DNA of 64,000 nucleotides from Candidatus Villigracilis propinquus (lineage in GTDB: Bacteria > Chloroflexota > Anaerolineae > Anaerolineales > Villigracilaceae): assembly GCA_016714565.1 (NCBI GenBank), contig JADKDM010000011.1:1-64000 (forward strand), in the 5' to 3' direction. Below the pieces are notes generated by a model. It saw only the letters and a program-made list of their open reading frames with translations. It did no database searches and was not told the DNA's origin. The translations under genes were made by a program, and so were the position numbers. Positions 50,159 to 58,571 of this stretch are shown piece after piece (the first letter of the stretch is position 1; each line of letters opens with the position of its first letter).

Positions 50159-51058
50159 ATGGATACACGTCAAGCAATAATCTGGATTGCAACCCTTTCG
50201 CTTCTTTTCGGACTTTCAGCCTGTTCCACACCAACCGCAATTGTCCCCACCCAAACAGTGACTTTGCCACCGCAGACTGCAACAGTCACTTTCACCCCCA
50301 GCCCCATTCCGCCAACTTTTACACCCACACCACTGGCCTGCCTCAGCCAGCCGGGGACCGTTAAACAGGAAACCGTTCCCTTTGGCAACAACCTCAAACA
50401 GGATTTCCTCGTCTACACCCCGCCTTGTTATAAAGAGATGACAAACCTGCGGTATCCGGTGCTATATCTGCTTCACGGACAAACCTACACACAAGACCAG
50501 TGGGTGAGGCTTGGCGTCCCGCAGATCGCGGATGGGCTTATTCATGCAGGGCAGTTGGTCCCATTCATTGTTGTCTTCCCGGATGACCATTACTGGAATG
50601 CGGTTCCCGGGGCCGGTTTTGGCGACCGCCTCATTCTGGATATCATTCCCTTCATGGATAAAAATTATCGCACCATTGCAGACCGTACACATCGTTCACT
50701 TGGCGGTCTTTCCCGCGGAGGTGGATGGGCGGTGAGGCTTGGGTTTCAGCACCCCGAATTATTTGGCTCGCTCGGACTGCACTCCCCGGCGGTTTTCAAG
50801 GAAAATGCCCCATATGTAGATGCGATATTGAAAACCATCCCTGTAGAATTGCGCCCGCGGTTATGGCTGGATGTGGGCGACGCGGATCGAGAATTACGCA
50901 GCGTTCAGGATTTTGAAGAGATCCTGAAAATTAATAATTATCTCCATGAATATCATTACTATTCCGGCGATCATTCGGAGGAGTATTGGGTCAGGCATGT
51001 GGAGGAATACCTGCGCTGGTATGCGCAGGCATGGCAGACGGAACCGGTTGTTCCGTAA
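50159..51058 (+). CDS. Secreted esterase-family lipoprotein, alpha/beta hydrolase
   Basis: A 299-residue lipoprotein of the esterase D/feruloyl-esterase-like type. The signal peptide (MDTRQAIIWIATLSLLFGLSAC) ends in lipobox LSAC, followed by a Thr/Pro-rich linker. The nucleophile elbow is in SLGGLSRGGGWAVR (GLSRG), with oxyanion-type YLLHGQTYTQD, and a late His in YYSGDHSEEYW. I chose the ATG at 50159 because the open frame upstream runs back through tRNA-Pro, and 7 nt separate this ATG from a TATAAT. It probably acts on surface or imported esters. Confidence 0.8.
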   Translation: MDTRQAIIWIATLSLLFGLSACSTPTAIVPTQTVTLPPQTATVTFTPSPIPPTFTPTPLACLSQPGTVKQETVPFGNNLKQDFLVYTPPCYKEMTNLRYPVLYLLHGQTYTQDQWVRLGVPQIADGLIHAGQLVPFIVVFPDDHYWNAVPGAGFGDRLILDIIPFMDKNYRTIADRTHRSLGGLSRGGGWAVRLGFQHPELFGSLGLHSPAVFKENAPYVDAILKTIPVELRPRLWLDVGDADRELRSVQDFEEILKINNYLHEYHYYSGDHSEEYWVRHVEEYLRWYAQAWQTEPVVP

Positions 51059-51096
51059 GATATAATTTGAAATAGATTTATTTTTTAGGAGACTCC

Positions 51097-52065
51097 ATGA
51101 ATATCTTCGTTACAGGCGGCGCCGGGTATATCGGCTCGGCCACCGCAGAAGCATTGATACAAGCCGGGCATTCCGTCACAGTCTACGATTCTCTGGTGAC
51201 GGGGCATCGCGCGGCGGTGCCTGCAGGCGCAAAATTCATCCACGCTTCGTTGGATGACAGCCATGCACTCGCCGAGGCATTGACCTCGACAAAGTATGAC
51301 GCCATTATGCATTTCGCCGCATTCATTGAAGCGGGCGAAAGCATGAAAGACCCCGGCAAATTCTTTCGCAACAACTTTACCAATTCCCTGCAATTGATGG
51401 AAACCGCTGTGCAGGCTGGAATTAGGAAGATGGTCTTTTCATCTACTGCGGCGGTGTATCAATCCAGCGAAGAACCGTTGACGGAAGAATCAACTCTTGG
51501 CCCGACCAATGTCTACGGTCATACCAAGCTGATGACCGAGCAGGCTATGGAATGGTATCGCAGTATTTATGGCTTGCATTTTGCAGTCCTGCGTTATTTC
51601 AATGCTTGCGGAGCATTACCCGGGCGCGGTGAAGCGCACCAGCCTGAGTCTCATCTCATCCCGCGTGTGTTGGATATTGCGCTGGGCCGCGCAGAATCTG
51701 CAACCATTTACGGCACGGACTATCCCACACCAGATGGTACTTGCATCCGCGATTACATCCACATTGGTGACTTGGTTTCTGCACATATTCTGGCATTGGG
51801 TGCTTTGGATAAACGTGACAAGATGGTCTTTAACGTGGGAAGCGGCAACGGTTTCTCCGTCCGCGAAGTGATCGAGGCGGCGCGCACGGTGACAGGACAT
51901 GCCATTCCAGTGGTTGAGTCTCCGCGCAGGCCGGGTGACTCGGCCCGTCTTGTGGCATCACCAAATAAGATCATGACCGAGTTGGGTTGGAAGCCGACCC
52001 GCACAAACATGCAGGATATCCTCTCCAGCGCGTGGGAATGGCACCAGTCGAACGGATATAAATAA
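51097..52065 (+). CDS. galE: UDP-glucose 4-epimerase
   Basis: A 322-residue extended SDR epimerase interconverting UDP-glucose and UDP-galactose. NAD-binding TGGAGYIGSA is at the N-terminus, the catalytic YxxxK is in NVYGHTKLM, and FNACGALPGRGEAH contributes to sugar binding. AGGAG lies 8 nt before the ATG. It is followed by the MBL gene 50 bp downstream, possibly in one operon. Confidence 0.93.
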   Translation: MNIFVTGGAGYIGSATAEALIQAGHSVTVYDSLVTGHRAAVPAGAKFIHASLDDSHALAEALTSTKYDAIMHFAAFIEAGESMKDPGKFFRNNFTNSLQLMETAVQAGIRKMVFSSTAAVYQSSEEPLTEESTLGPTNVYGHTKLMTEQAMEWYRSIYGLHFAVLRYFNACGALPGRGEAHQPESHLIPRVLDIALGRAESATIYGTDYPTPDGTCIRDYIHIGDLVSAHILALGALDKRDKMVFNVGSGNGFSVREVIEAARTVTGHAIPVVESPRRPGDSARLVASPNKIMTELGWKPTRTNMQDILSSAWEWHQSNGYK

Positions 52066-52115
52066 GAACCCTGTCGGGGCTGGCCCCGGCCGGGGCGAAC
52101 AGGAAAAGGGGGGAT

Positions 52116-52799
52116 ATGACATTCTCCTTTCATCGCATCCCTGTTGGTATTGATAACTGTTTTCTTTTGCGCGGCGAGCGGACGATTTTCGTTGATGGCG
52201 GTGCGTGGGGTGGCTTATCGTCTTTTCAAAACGGTTTAAAGAAATTAAATGTTGATCCGAAGGAAATTGAACTCATCATTCTCACGCATGGGCATTGGGA
52301 TCACATCACCTGCCTGAGCGATATCCAGAGAATGACCGGGGCGAAGATCGCTGTGCATGGACGGGATCAGTTCATGGTGGAGACAGGCGAGCCGCCTTTT
52401 CCAGCAGGCGTGAATGCGTATGGCAAAATCATGTCTGCATCAGCGAAAGCGTTGCTGCATCCAAAACTTCCAAAACTAAAAGTGGATGTGGTCATTGACG
52501 ATAATGGCATGTCGTTGAGTGAGTATGGAATTCCGGGCAAGGTTGTGCATACGCCCGGTCATTCTATGGGACATGTGAGCATCATCCTTGATTCGGGGGA
52601 TGCCATTGTTGGGGATATGGCAATGAACTCGTGGTTCCTGCGGTTGACGCCGGGCCTGCCCGTACTTGCGGATGATATTAAGTTGGTGGTGGAAAGCTGG
52701 AAGAAGATTTTGCCGATGGGCATCAAACAGGTTTATCCCGCACATGGCATGGATTTTTCTGTTGAAGTGATGCAAAAAGAGATCGCGAATTTTAAATAA
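52116..52799 (+). CDS. MBL-fold metallo-hydrolase
   Basis: A 227-residue metallo-beta-lactamase-fold hydrolase with the zinc motif LTHGHWDHIT (HxHxDH-type), a further His in TPGHSMGHVS, GDMAMNSW and a late His in YPAHGMDF. It fits general glyoxalase II-like or lactonase-like enzymes; the substrate is unknown. A GGGGGA site lies 2-5 nt before the ATG. Confidence 0.85.
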   Translation: MTFSFHRIPVGIDNCFLLRGERTIFVDGGAWGGLSSFQNGLKKLNVDPKEIELIILTHGHWDHITCLSDIQRMTGAKIAVHGRDQFMVETGEPPFPAGVNAYGKIMSASAKALLHPKLPKLKVDVVIDDNGMSLSEYGIPGKVVHTPGHSMGHVSIILDSGDAIVGDMAMNSWFLRLTPGLPVLADDIKLVVESWKKILPMGIKQVYPAHGMDFSVEVMQKEIANFK

Positions 52800-52819
52800 G
52801 AATATCTAAAATCAAATTT

Positions 52820-52863
52820 GCCACAGAGGTCACAGAGAAAACTTTCTCTGTGACCTCTGTGCG
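52820..52863. terminator. Long hairpin after the MBL gene
   Basis: Nearly perfect 19-bp arms CACAGAGGTCACAGAGAAA / TTTCTCTGTGACCTCTGTG with a 2-nt loop. There is no T-run, so the call as terminator is weaker. Same repeat family as 44251-44320 and 49992-50042. Confidence 0.45.
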
Positions 52864-52952
52864 CTTTTGTGGTTAACTGTTATTCATCCGTTTATAAGTT
52901 TTGCGGAGCAATCCGTTCCCGAATCCGTTTACATTGAAGTTTTGTAGATGCC

Positions 52953-53609
52953 TTATTGCCCGCAGGTGAATCGCCCCAATGCTTCTTCAAAGAGTGGACG
53001 GGCGTTTTCAATTTGTGGGGTGTAAACCTTCCATGCGAAGACACGGTCGCCGCATGTCCATGCGCCGGAGCCGCCGAAGGGCAGGACAGGCGTGGCGGTG
53101 GATGTGATATTTGTGTACATCACGTTCATATCGCGGACGCGCATCACATCCATGTTGCCGTCAACGAGATCGATTTGCGGGTCGATGATGGTGTCGAGCA
53201 GGAATTTCGGGTCGGCGGCGCCGGGAGCGGATTGCCACATGACTTGGATGAAAAGATTGCCGTTGAAAGAGGCAAGCAATCCCTGACTGAATGTGCTGGG
53301 AGCAGCTGGGTTTTGTTGTGCGCTGACGTCGAAGAGAGCCATGTCTATGGGATGGCCAATGCAGAAGGAATATTCGCAGTACAAGCCTGCGAGATTAAAT
53401 GGTGTGGGGGATGGATAGGGTGTAGCTGGGGGAATGGGTGTGGCGGATGGAATCGCGGCCAATGTCGCTGCAACGGCTTGGCGGATCTGTTGGTTGGGGT
53501 CGGGGGTAAGCGTTTTCGGGGAGCAAGCTGCTGATAGAAACAGAATCAGGCTAAAGGCTAGCGCTGAGCCGTGTCGAAGTGTTAAGAAAAGAGGCGGATG
53601 TTTTTTCAT
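52953..53609 (-). CDS. Lipoprotein, 218 residues
   Basis: The signal peptide (HGSALAFSLILFLSAAC) ends in a lipobox (SAAC) and leads to an Ala/Pro/Thr-rich linker. The remainder is a mixed domain with several Cys (LYCEYSFCIGHPID, WTCGDRVFAWKVY). No named family recognised. It stands between the MBL gene and the cytochrome remnant, in opposite orientation to the copper genes. Confidence 0.7.
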   Translation of the reverse strand: MKKHPPLFLTLRHGSALAFSLILFLSAACSPKTLTPDPNQQIRQAVAATLAAIPSATPIPPATPYPSPTPFNLAGLYCEYSFCIGHPIDMALFDVSAQQNPAAPSTFSQGLLASFNGNLFIQVMWQSAPGAADPKFLLDTIIDPQIDLVDGNMDVMRVRDMNVMYTNITSTATPVLPFGGSGAWTCGDRVFAWKVYTPQIENARPLFEEALGRFTCGQ

Positions 53610-53626
53610 CCTAAAATTATAAACGT

Positions 53627-53656
53627 AAAAGCCCAGTCTATTACGACAGGGCTTTT
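53627..53656 (-). terminator. Terminator after the cytochrome remnant
   Basis: AAAAGCCC / GGGCTTTT stem around a 14-nt loop. It overlaps the final codons of the cytochrome frame. Confidence 0.65.
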
Positions 53657-53855
53657 ATTCATCAGCAGCGACGCTGATATTGGTAAGGTCGGGGGCGATC
53701 ACACCTGCGGCATTTGGAATTCCAGCAATGACGTGGCAGCTTCCACAAGCGCCTTTTTGGAAGGCGGCAAGAACGGCAGGGTCACCGTTGCTAACGGTGG
53801 AAGAAGCTGTCCCGGGCATCACATCCGATGTGCTGACCATTAAGATGCCACGCAT
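53655..53855 (-). pseudogene. Truncated cytochrome c remnant
   Basis: A 66-codon frame contains the haem motif CGSCH in FQKGACGSCHVIAG and continues GVIAPDLTNI, typical of a class I cytochrome c. It starts inside the crp-like frame with no signal peptide and ends without the distal Met ligand region. It is most likely a fragment left when an adjacent cytochrome gene was deleted. Its neighbour, also truncated, suggests a single rearrangement. Confidence 0.6.
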
Positions 53856-54270
53856 GCATTTCCTGAATGTACGAAGTCATAAGTTTCATCAGGTCAAAGG
53901 AAAGATAAGGTCGCTTCTCCAACATCGAGTGCAGGAACTTGCTGCTGAACGCGAGAGCTGTACTATTTTCGAGAGCCTGTGCGCTCGCGGGGTAGGTGGC
54001 CTCCGCGCGGACAGCACCCAGCGCGCCGAACATCTGCCACGGATAGATCGTCCGCAAATTGACCTGCTGCCCGTTCGGGTTCGACTGCATCAATTTGACC
54101 TGTCCACTGGTGAGGATATACATGTACTCAGCCGCATCTCCCTGAAAAAAGAAGAAGCTGCTCTCTTCAATGGAACGGGTGATGCTGTTTTGTAAGATAA
54201 GTTTCAAGTCGTCATCAGTTGCATTCTCAAAGACGACCACCTGACGAAGATCTTTTGGCGAAATTTCCAT
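53791..54270 (-). pseudogene. Crp/Fnr-type regulator lacking its DNA-binding domain
   Basis: A 159-residue frame. Residues 1-120 are a cyclic-nucleotide-binding-fold domain (FFFFQGDAAEYMYILTSGQVKLMQ, GEMFGALGA-like core, SALAFSSKFL). The dimer helix (YLSFDLMKLMTSYIQEMH) begins, but the winged helix-turn-helix expected after it is missing; the frame ends in unrelated residues, then the cytochrome c fragment in a different frame. Probably a deletion-generated pseudogene. Before decay, it may have controlled the neighbouring respiratory or copper genes. Confidence 0.65.
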
Positions 54271-54309
54271 CTTGCTATTTTACACTCTAAGAAGATTACA
54301 TTTGTCCGC

Positions 54310-54339
54310 TTGACAAGTCACGTGGCGGTACGTTATATT
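54310..54339 (+). promoter_or_regulatory. Promoter of the copper operon
   Basis: Consensus -35 TTGACA (54310-54315), 18-bp spacer and -10 TATATT (54334-54339). It lies directly upstream of the G/C-tract operator. Confidence 0.75.
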
Positions 54340-54344
54340 CTGGG

Positions 54345-54371
54345 CACCCCACCCCCCTGGGGGGGGGTAAG
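54345..54371 (+). promoter_or_regulatory. Probable CsoR operator
   Basis: CACCCCACCCCCCTGG followed by eight G and TAAG gives a C-tract/G-tract pseudo-palindrome. CsoR proteins are known to bind such TACCCC...GGGGTA-type sites. It begins 5 bp after the -10, where bound repressor would block RNA polymerase. Confidence 0.7.
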
Positions 54372-54410
54372 ACAAGAACGGATAACTGTATCTGGAAATT
54401 TGAGGTAACC

Positions 54411-54680
54411 ATGGAAAACGATAGCACCATCCGAAGATTGAAGACAGTCGAAGGCCACTTGCGCGGAGTCATCCGCATGGTGGAGGAAGATGCGTATTGC
54501 ATCGACGTCATCCGCCAGATACAGGCCATTGAAGGCGCCTTGAACAAGGTCAGCTCGAAGATTCTGGAAGACCATCTCAACTCCTGTGTGATCACTGCCA
54601 TTCAAGGCAATGACAAAAAGGAACGTGAGCGCGTCTTGAAGGAAATTACCGAAGTGTTCGAGATGTCTACGAAAGTTTAG
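54411..54680 (+). CDS. csoR: Copper-sensing transcriptional repressor CsoR
   Basis: An 89-residue all-helical repressor. The Cu(I) ligands Cys30, His55 and Cys59 match the Cys-His-Cys set of CsoR (CIDVIRQIQAIEGAL and EDHLNSC). Without copper it would hold the operator upstream; with Cu(I) it releases it. It is the first gene of a copper operon ending in a second copZ-like gene at 60039. A GAGGTAACC site precedes the start. Confidence 0.92.
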   Translation: MENDSTIRRLKTVEGHLRGVIRMVEEDAYCIDVIRQIQAIEGALNKVSSKILEDHLNSCVITAIQGNDKKERERVLKEITEVFEMSTKV

Positions 54681-54693
54681 GTGGTTTGTTAGT

Positions 54694-54846
54694 TTGGTGG
54701 TCGAGTGGCCTGAGGCGACAGCCGAAGGCGTATCGAGACCACCTGTGACAAGAGTGTTTTCAATTACAGGTGGTTTCGATACGCCCCTCACACCTGCCCT
54801 GGCGAGCGGTGCCAGGGAAGAACATTCAGGGCTACTCAACCACCAA
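54694..54846. repeat. GGTGGTCGAG dispersed repeat, copy 2
   Basis: Outer arms TTGGTGGTCGAGT / ACTCAACCACCAA with the internal pair GTATCGAGACCACC / GGTGGTTTCGATACG. It sits between csoR and the first copZ. Confidence 0.75.
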
Positions 54847-54888
54847 GCATAAAAAATAAAAATCATACAACCCAAGGAGAAATAAATC

Positions 54889-55108
54889 ATGACCACAGTA
54901 ACTTATACCGTCCCCGCCATTTCCTGCGGACATTGCACCCACACCATCGAGACCGAAGTAGGGGAGTTGCAGGGTGTCCAAGCCGTGAAAGCGGACGAAG
55001 CCACCAAAAAAAGTTGAGATCACTTTTGATGCTCCCGCCAGCGAAGCGACGATCAAAGCCTTGCTTGCCGAGATCAATTACCCCGCTGAAGGCTTGCTCA
55101 CTTTATAG
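54889..55108 (+). pseudogene. Copper chaperone CopZ-like, frameshifted at an A7 run
   Basis: A heavy-metal-associated domain with ISCGHCTHTIE (CxxC metal site). The frame hits TGA at 55015 after a seven-A run (55006-55012). With six As it would read on to 55108 (KKVEITFDAPASEATIKALLAE...), a standard 72-residue CopZ. It is either a sequencing indel, a broken gene, or a slippage site. AAGGAG lies 9 nt before the start. Its partner, copA, follows 63 bp later. Confidence 0.8.
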
Positions 55109-55160
55109 TTCCAATTACTAATTACCAGTTACCAATTATTTTTTGGTAACTGGTAATTGC
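55109..55160. repeat. AATTACC heptad palindrome before copA
   Basis: Arms AATTACCAGTTACCAA / TTGGTAACTGGTAATT with a six-base T-rich loop (TTATTT), ending 12 bp before the copA ATG. It is built from the same kind of unit seen inside copA at 56747-56780. Confidence 0.8.
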
Positions 55161-55171
55161 AAGGAAGACGA

Positions 55172-57667
55172 ATGGCTGATACCAAGCAATTAACTCTCCC
55201 CATTACAGGCATGACTTGCGCGAACTGTGTTGCCACAGTAGAACGCAATCTAAAGAAAATGGATGGTGTGCAAAGCGCGGTGGTGAACCTTTCCTCCGAG
55301 CGTGCCACCGTGGACTTTGATGCCGCCAAACTCGGGCTGACCGATGTCATCGCGCGCGTCAACCGTGCGGGATACGGCGTCGCCACAGGCGAAGCGGATC
55401 TGGTCATCAAGCGGCTTTCGGACGATAACGATGCCCGCCGTTTGGAGAAAGCTCTCGCCAAGCTCGAAGGCGTGCTTGAAGCACAAGTCACTTTCACCAC
55501 TGAAAAAGCGCGTGTCAAATATGTGCCGACTATTGTCACACAGGCCGAATTGCGCCGCGCCGTTTCCTCCGCTGGATTTGAAGCCGTGGAACTTGGCGGT
55601 CAGGCGGAAGATGCCGAAGCGCAGGCACGCGAGCACGAGATCAACGAACAGCGCCGCCTGTTGATTATCGGACTCATTTTCACTGTCCCACTTTTTGTGT
55701 TTTCGATGGGACGGGATTTTGGTTTTATAAAAGGACTATGGATACATGATTCATGGGTGCATCTTGCGATGATGCTCGTTGCTGCGCCTGTGCAATTCTA
55801 TGTCGGCTGGCAGTATTATGTTGGCGCATACAAGGCGCTGCGTAACAAGTCTGCAAATATGGATGTGCTGATCGTAATGGGCTCGTCGGCTGCCTTCTTC
55901 TATTCACTGCCGATTGCATTTGGATTTTTGACAGGACACGTCTATTTTGAGACGGCGGCTGTCATTATCACGCTGATCAAACTTGGAAAATTCCTGGAGG
56001 CGCGTGCAAAAGGACGCACTTCAGAGGCGATCAAAAAATTAATGGGACTTCGCGCCAGAACCGCTCGTGTCATTCGCTCCGCTGAGAAAGGCGGGGCAGG
56101 CAATTGGACGGAGCTTGAAGTGTCGATAGATGATGTTCGCGTCGGAGATATTGTCCTCGTAAGACCTGGCGAGAAGATTCCCGTCGATGGAGTTGTCATT
56201 GAAGGCCGCAGTGCCATTGACGAGTCCATGCTTACGGGTGAGTCCCTGCCAGTTGAGAAAATGCCAGGCGACCCAGTCATTGGCGCTACGCTCAATAAGC
56301 TGGGCATGTTGAAGTTTGAAGCCACCAAAGTTGGCAAGGAAACTGCGCTCGCGCAGATCATCAAACTGGTGGAAGATGCGCAAGGCAGCAAGGCTCCCAT
56401 CCAAAAAATAGCGGATCAGGTCTCAGCCGTGTTTGTTCCTGTTGTAATTGCCATTGCTACGCTGACATTTTTCGGCTGGTACTTCTTTGGCCCTGCCCTA
56501 CCCATCAACTCGGATGTAAATAACTTCACCCGCGCGCTGATCTACATGGTCGCTGTGCTGGTGATCGCTTGTCCATGCGCGATGGGGCTTGCCACACCCA
56601 CCGCCATCATGGTTGGAACTGGCAAAGGCGCTGAAACTGGCATCCTCTTCCGTACCAGTGAAGCCTTGGAACGCGCGGGTAGAGTCTCAGTGGTTGTTCT
56701 CGATAAAACAGGCACGATCACAAAAGGTCAACCTGCTGTCACAGACATAATTACTAATCACCAATTACCAATTACCAATGAAGAACTTCTTCGTCTTGCC
56801 GCCTCCGTTGAGAAAGGGTCCGAGCATCCCCTTGGCGAATCCATTTGGGCTGAGGCAACTACTCGTGGGTTGGTTTTAGTAGAACCAACCGGTTTTAAGG
56901 CAGAGGCTGGGCATGGCGTTCAGGCCGAGGTCGAAGGAAGAAGCGTCATCGTCGGGAACAAGAGAATGTTCGAGGCGCGCGGAATCCAGTTAGGGGATCT
57001 CGAGTCCGAAGTGTCGCGTCTTCAATCCGAAGCAAAAACAGCGATGCTCGTTGCAATTGATAATCAAGCCGCGGGAATTATCGCGGTGGCGGATACGATC
57101 AAGGACAGCTCGAAGGAAGCGATCGCGGACATGCACAAGATGGGGTTGAAGGTTGTCATGATCACGGGCGACAATCAAAAGACCGCCGATGCGATTGCCA
57201 AACAAGTTGGCGTGGATTTGGTGCTGGCCGAAGTTCTGCCAGAGGGGAAAGCAAATGAAGTGAAAAAACTTCAGTCGAAAGTCGAAAGTCAAAAGTCAGG
57301 CGACCTTCGACCTTCGACTTTCGACGTTGTTGTAGCCATGGTCGGTGACGGTGTCAACGACGCTCCCGCTCTCGCTCAAGCTGATGTCGGTCTTGCAATT
57401 GGAACAGGTACAGATGTGGCGATGGCCGCCGCGCCAGTAACCTTGATGAGCGGTGACCTGCGCGGTGTTGCACGCACGATCAATCTTTCGCGCAAGACGC
57501 TTGCCACCATCAAACAGAATCTATTCTGGGCGTTTATCTACAACGTCATCCTGATCCCTGCGGCCATGTTCGGATATTTGAACCCGATGCTCGCCGCTGG
57601 CGCGATGGCCTTCAGCAGTGTCTTTGTGGTGACGAACAGTTTGCGCCTGCGTAGTGTGAAAATTTAA
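55172..57667 (+). CDS. copA: Copper-exporting P1B-type ATPase
   Basis: An 831-residue Cu(I)-exporting P-type ATPase. The first metal-binding domain has GMTCANC; a second HMA-like repeat (about 75-140) lacks CxxC. Hallmarks follow: actuator TGES, membrane CPCAMGLATP (CPC), DKTGTITKG phosphorylation site, SEHPLG, GDGVNDAPAL, and a C-terminal MAFSSVFVV (MxxSS). Two heptad stretches are inserted in frame: ITNHQLPITN near the nucleotide domain start, and SKVESQKSGDLRPSTFD before the GDGVND hinge. The ATG at 55172 (AGGAAG upstream) is used; the frame is open to 55157. A CsoR-regulated operon. Confidence 0.94.
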   Translation: MADTKQLTLPITGMTCANCVATVERNLKKMDGVQSAVVNLSSERATVDFDAAKLGLTDVIARVNRAGYGVATGEADLVIKRLSDDNDARRLEKALAKLEGVLEAQVTFTTEKARVKYVPTIVTQAELRRAVSSAGFEAVELGGQAEDAEAQAREHEINEQRRLLIIGLIFTVPLFVFSMGRDFGFIKGLWIHDSWVHLAMMLVAAPVQFYVGWQYYVGAYKALRNKSANMDVLIVMGSSAAFFYSLPIAFGFLTGHVYFETAAVIITLIKLGKFLEARAKGRTSEAIKKLMGLRARTARVIRSAEKGGAGNWTELEVSIDDVRVGDIVLVRPGEKIPVDGVVIEGRSAIDESMLTGESLPVEKMPGDPVIGATLNKLGMLKFEATKVGKETALAQIIKLVEDAQGSKAPIQKIADQVSAVFVPVVIAIATLTFFGWYFFGPALPINSDVNNFTRALIYMVAVLVIACPCAMGLATPTAIMVGTGKGAETGILFRTSEALERAGRVSVVVLDKTGTITKGQPAVTDIITNHQLPITNEELLRLAASVEKGSEHPLGESIWAEATTRGLVLVEPTGFKAEAGHGVQAEVEGRSVIVGNKRMFEARGIQLGDLESEVSRLQSEAKTAMLVAIDNQAAGIIAVADTIKDSSKEAIADMHKMGLKVVMITGDNQKTADAIAKQVGVDLVLAEVLPEGKANEVKKLQSKVESQKSGDLRPSTFDVVVAMVGDGVNDAPALAQADVGLAIGTGTDVAMAAAPVTLMSGDLRGVARTINLSRKTLATIKQNLFWAFIYNVILIPAAMFGYLNPMLAAGAMAFSSVFVVTNSLRLRSVKI
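56747..56780. repeat. CCAATTA heptads inside copA
   Basis: Units CCAATTA repeated with variants (ATTACTAATCA) give ITNHQLPITN in frame, in a loop before SEHPLG. The same unit forms the palindrome at 55109-55160. Confidence 0.75.
57273..57325. repeat. Heptad palindrome inside copA
   Basis: Left arm TCGAAAGTCGAAAGTC faces right GACCTTCGACTTTCGA over about 24 bp with transitions only at the mismatches. It adds about 15 residues (QSKVESQKSGDLRPSTFD) between the EVKKL helix and VVAMVGDG, the same words as in cydD. Confidence 0.8.
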
Positions 57668-57726
57668 GACGATAGACCACGGACGATGGACCATCTTTTA
57701 TGGTCTGCGGTCTATCGTCCGTGGTC
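57667..57726. repeat. Heptad palindrome after copA
   Basis: Arms GACCACGGACGAT / ATCGTCCGTGGTC with GACGATA, GACCATC and GGTCTGCG units. Possible terminator, though the T-run (TTTTAT) is in the loop. Confidence 0.7.
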
Positions 57727-57740
57727 AAAAAAATGAAACG

Positions 57741-57947
57741 ATGAATCTAATTCCCAACCCCGCAACCCAAATTATAAAATCCGCTTGCGGCGGAGACTTG
57801 AAAGACCCATCCCTTTACCCAAGCACGGACTTTCACGGTGAAACAGTTTACTTTTGCAATGCCGCTTGCCTGAAGGCGTTTTTGAAATCTCCTGAAGCCT
57901 TCATGGCAGGTGAAGTGGAACACCCCGAAACAGAGGAAGAGGCTTAA
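57741..57947 (+). CDS. YHS-domain metal-binding protein
   Basis: A 68-residue protein with ACGGDL and VYFCNAACLKAFLKSPEAF, the YHS (CGM...YFCSxxC) pattern that binds copper or related metals. It is read-through or cotranscribed after copA, and probably acts as a metal chaperone or buffer in the export pathway. It lacks a signal peptide. Confidence 0.85.
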   Translation: MNLIPNPATQIIKSACGGDLKDPSLYPSTDFHGETVYFCNAACLKAFLKSPEAFMAGEVEHPETEEEA

Positions 57948-57979
57948 TCAGCCTGTTGAAATAAAAGGAAAACTTTAAT

Positions 57980-58489
57980 ATGAAGAAGATCGCTCTATTT
58001 ACTCTTGTAATACTTGCTTTGACCCTTGCTGCATGTGCTCCGATAGAAGCCGAAATGCCTAAGGCTGAACTGCCCGCTGGCAAAGCTTGGGCAGAAGGCA
58101 AGGAAATTTATTTCGTCCACACCGAAGCATCGGATGCAGGCGTGGCTGAAAAATTGACAGGTATGATGAAGTCACCAGTTATTCTTGTGCCTTCATTAGC
58201 AAACGTACCCGATGAAGCACTCGCGAACGTTTATGTATTCACCAACGGTTTGGAAGGTTCTGGCCCGTTCGGTTTTCAAGCGGACGTATTTGACAATCCT
58301 CCTGGCACAGATGGCTATTCTCCACTGCGTCGTTTGAACGTCATTACCTGGGCCGATGGCATCACCACCCGCGAATTGAAATCTGTTGCCGAAGTATTGG
58401 ATGCAGAAACCGCTGGCGAACTCACCATTGAACAGCCGGGTGTCGTTATCAATATGCCTTTCGTCGTTTGGGATGGCGGACAGAGATAA
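57980..58489 (+). CDS. Lipoprotein of the copper operon, 169 residues
   Basis: The signal peptide (MKKIALFTLVILALTLAAC) has the lipobox LAAC. The mature domain has EGKEIYFVHTEASDAGVAEKLTGMMKSPVILVPSLA, a pattern I have seen in uncharacterised copper-linked proteins (possibly the DUF7482 group, not certain). His and Met residues (FVHTEA, GMMKSP) could bind copper at the outer face of the membrane. AAAAGGAAAA lies before the start. Confidence 0.7.
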   Translation: MKKIALFTLVILALTLAACAPIEAEMPKAELPAGKAWAEGKEIYFVHTEASDAGVAEKLTGMMKSPVILVPSLANVPDEALANVYVFTNGLEGSGPFGFQADVFDNPPGTDGYSPLRRLNVITWADGITTRELKSVAEVLDAETAGELTIEQPGVVINMPFVVWDGGQR

Positions 58490-58499
58490 GTAAAGAAAA

Positions 58500-58547
58500 T
58501 GTGTACCTGTATACGTGTGTACTTGTTTACACGTATACAGGTACACA
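58500..58547. repeat. Perfect 19-bp hairpin between lipoprotein and TauE genes
   Basis: Arms TGTGTACCTGTATACGTGT / ACACGTATACAGGTACACA with a 10-nt loop. It lies between the lipoprotein stop and the TauE-cupredoxin start and might be a processing or attenuating hairpin. Confidence 0.75.
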
Positions 58548-58571
58548 CGTATATTCCTTCCATGAGGCTCC

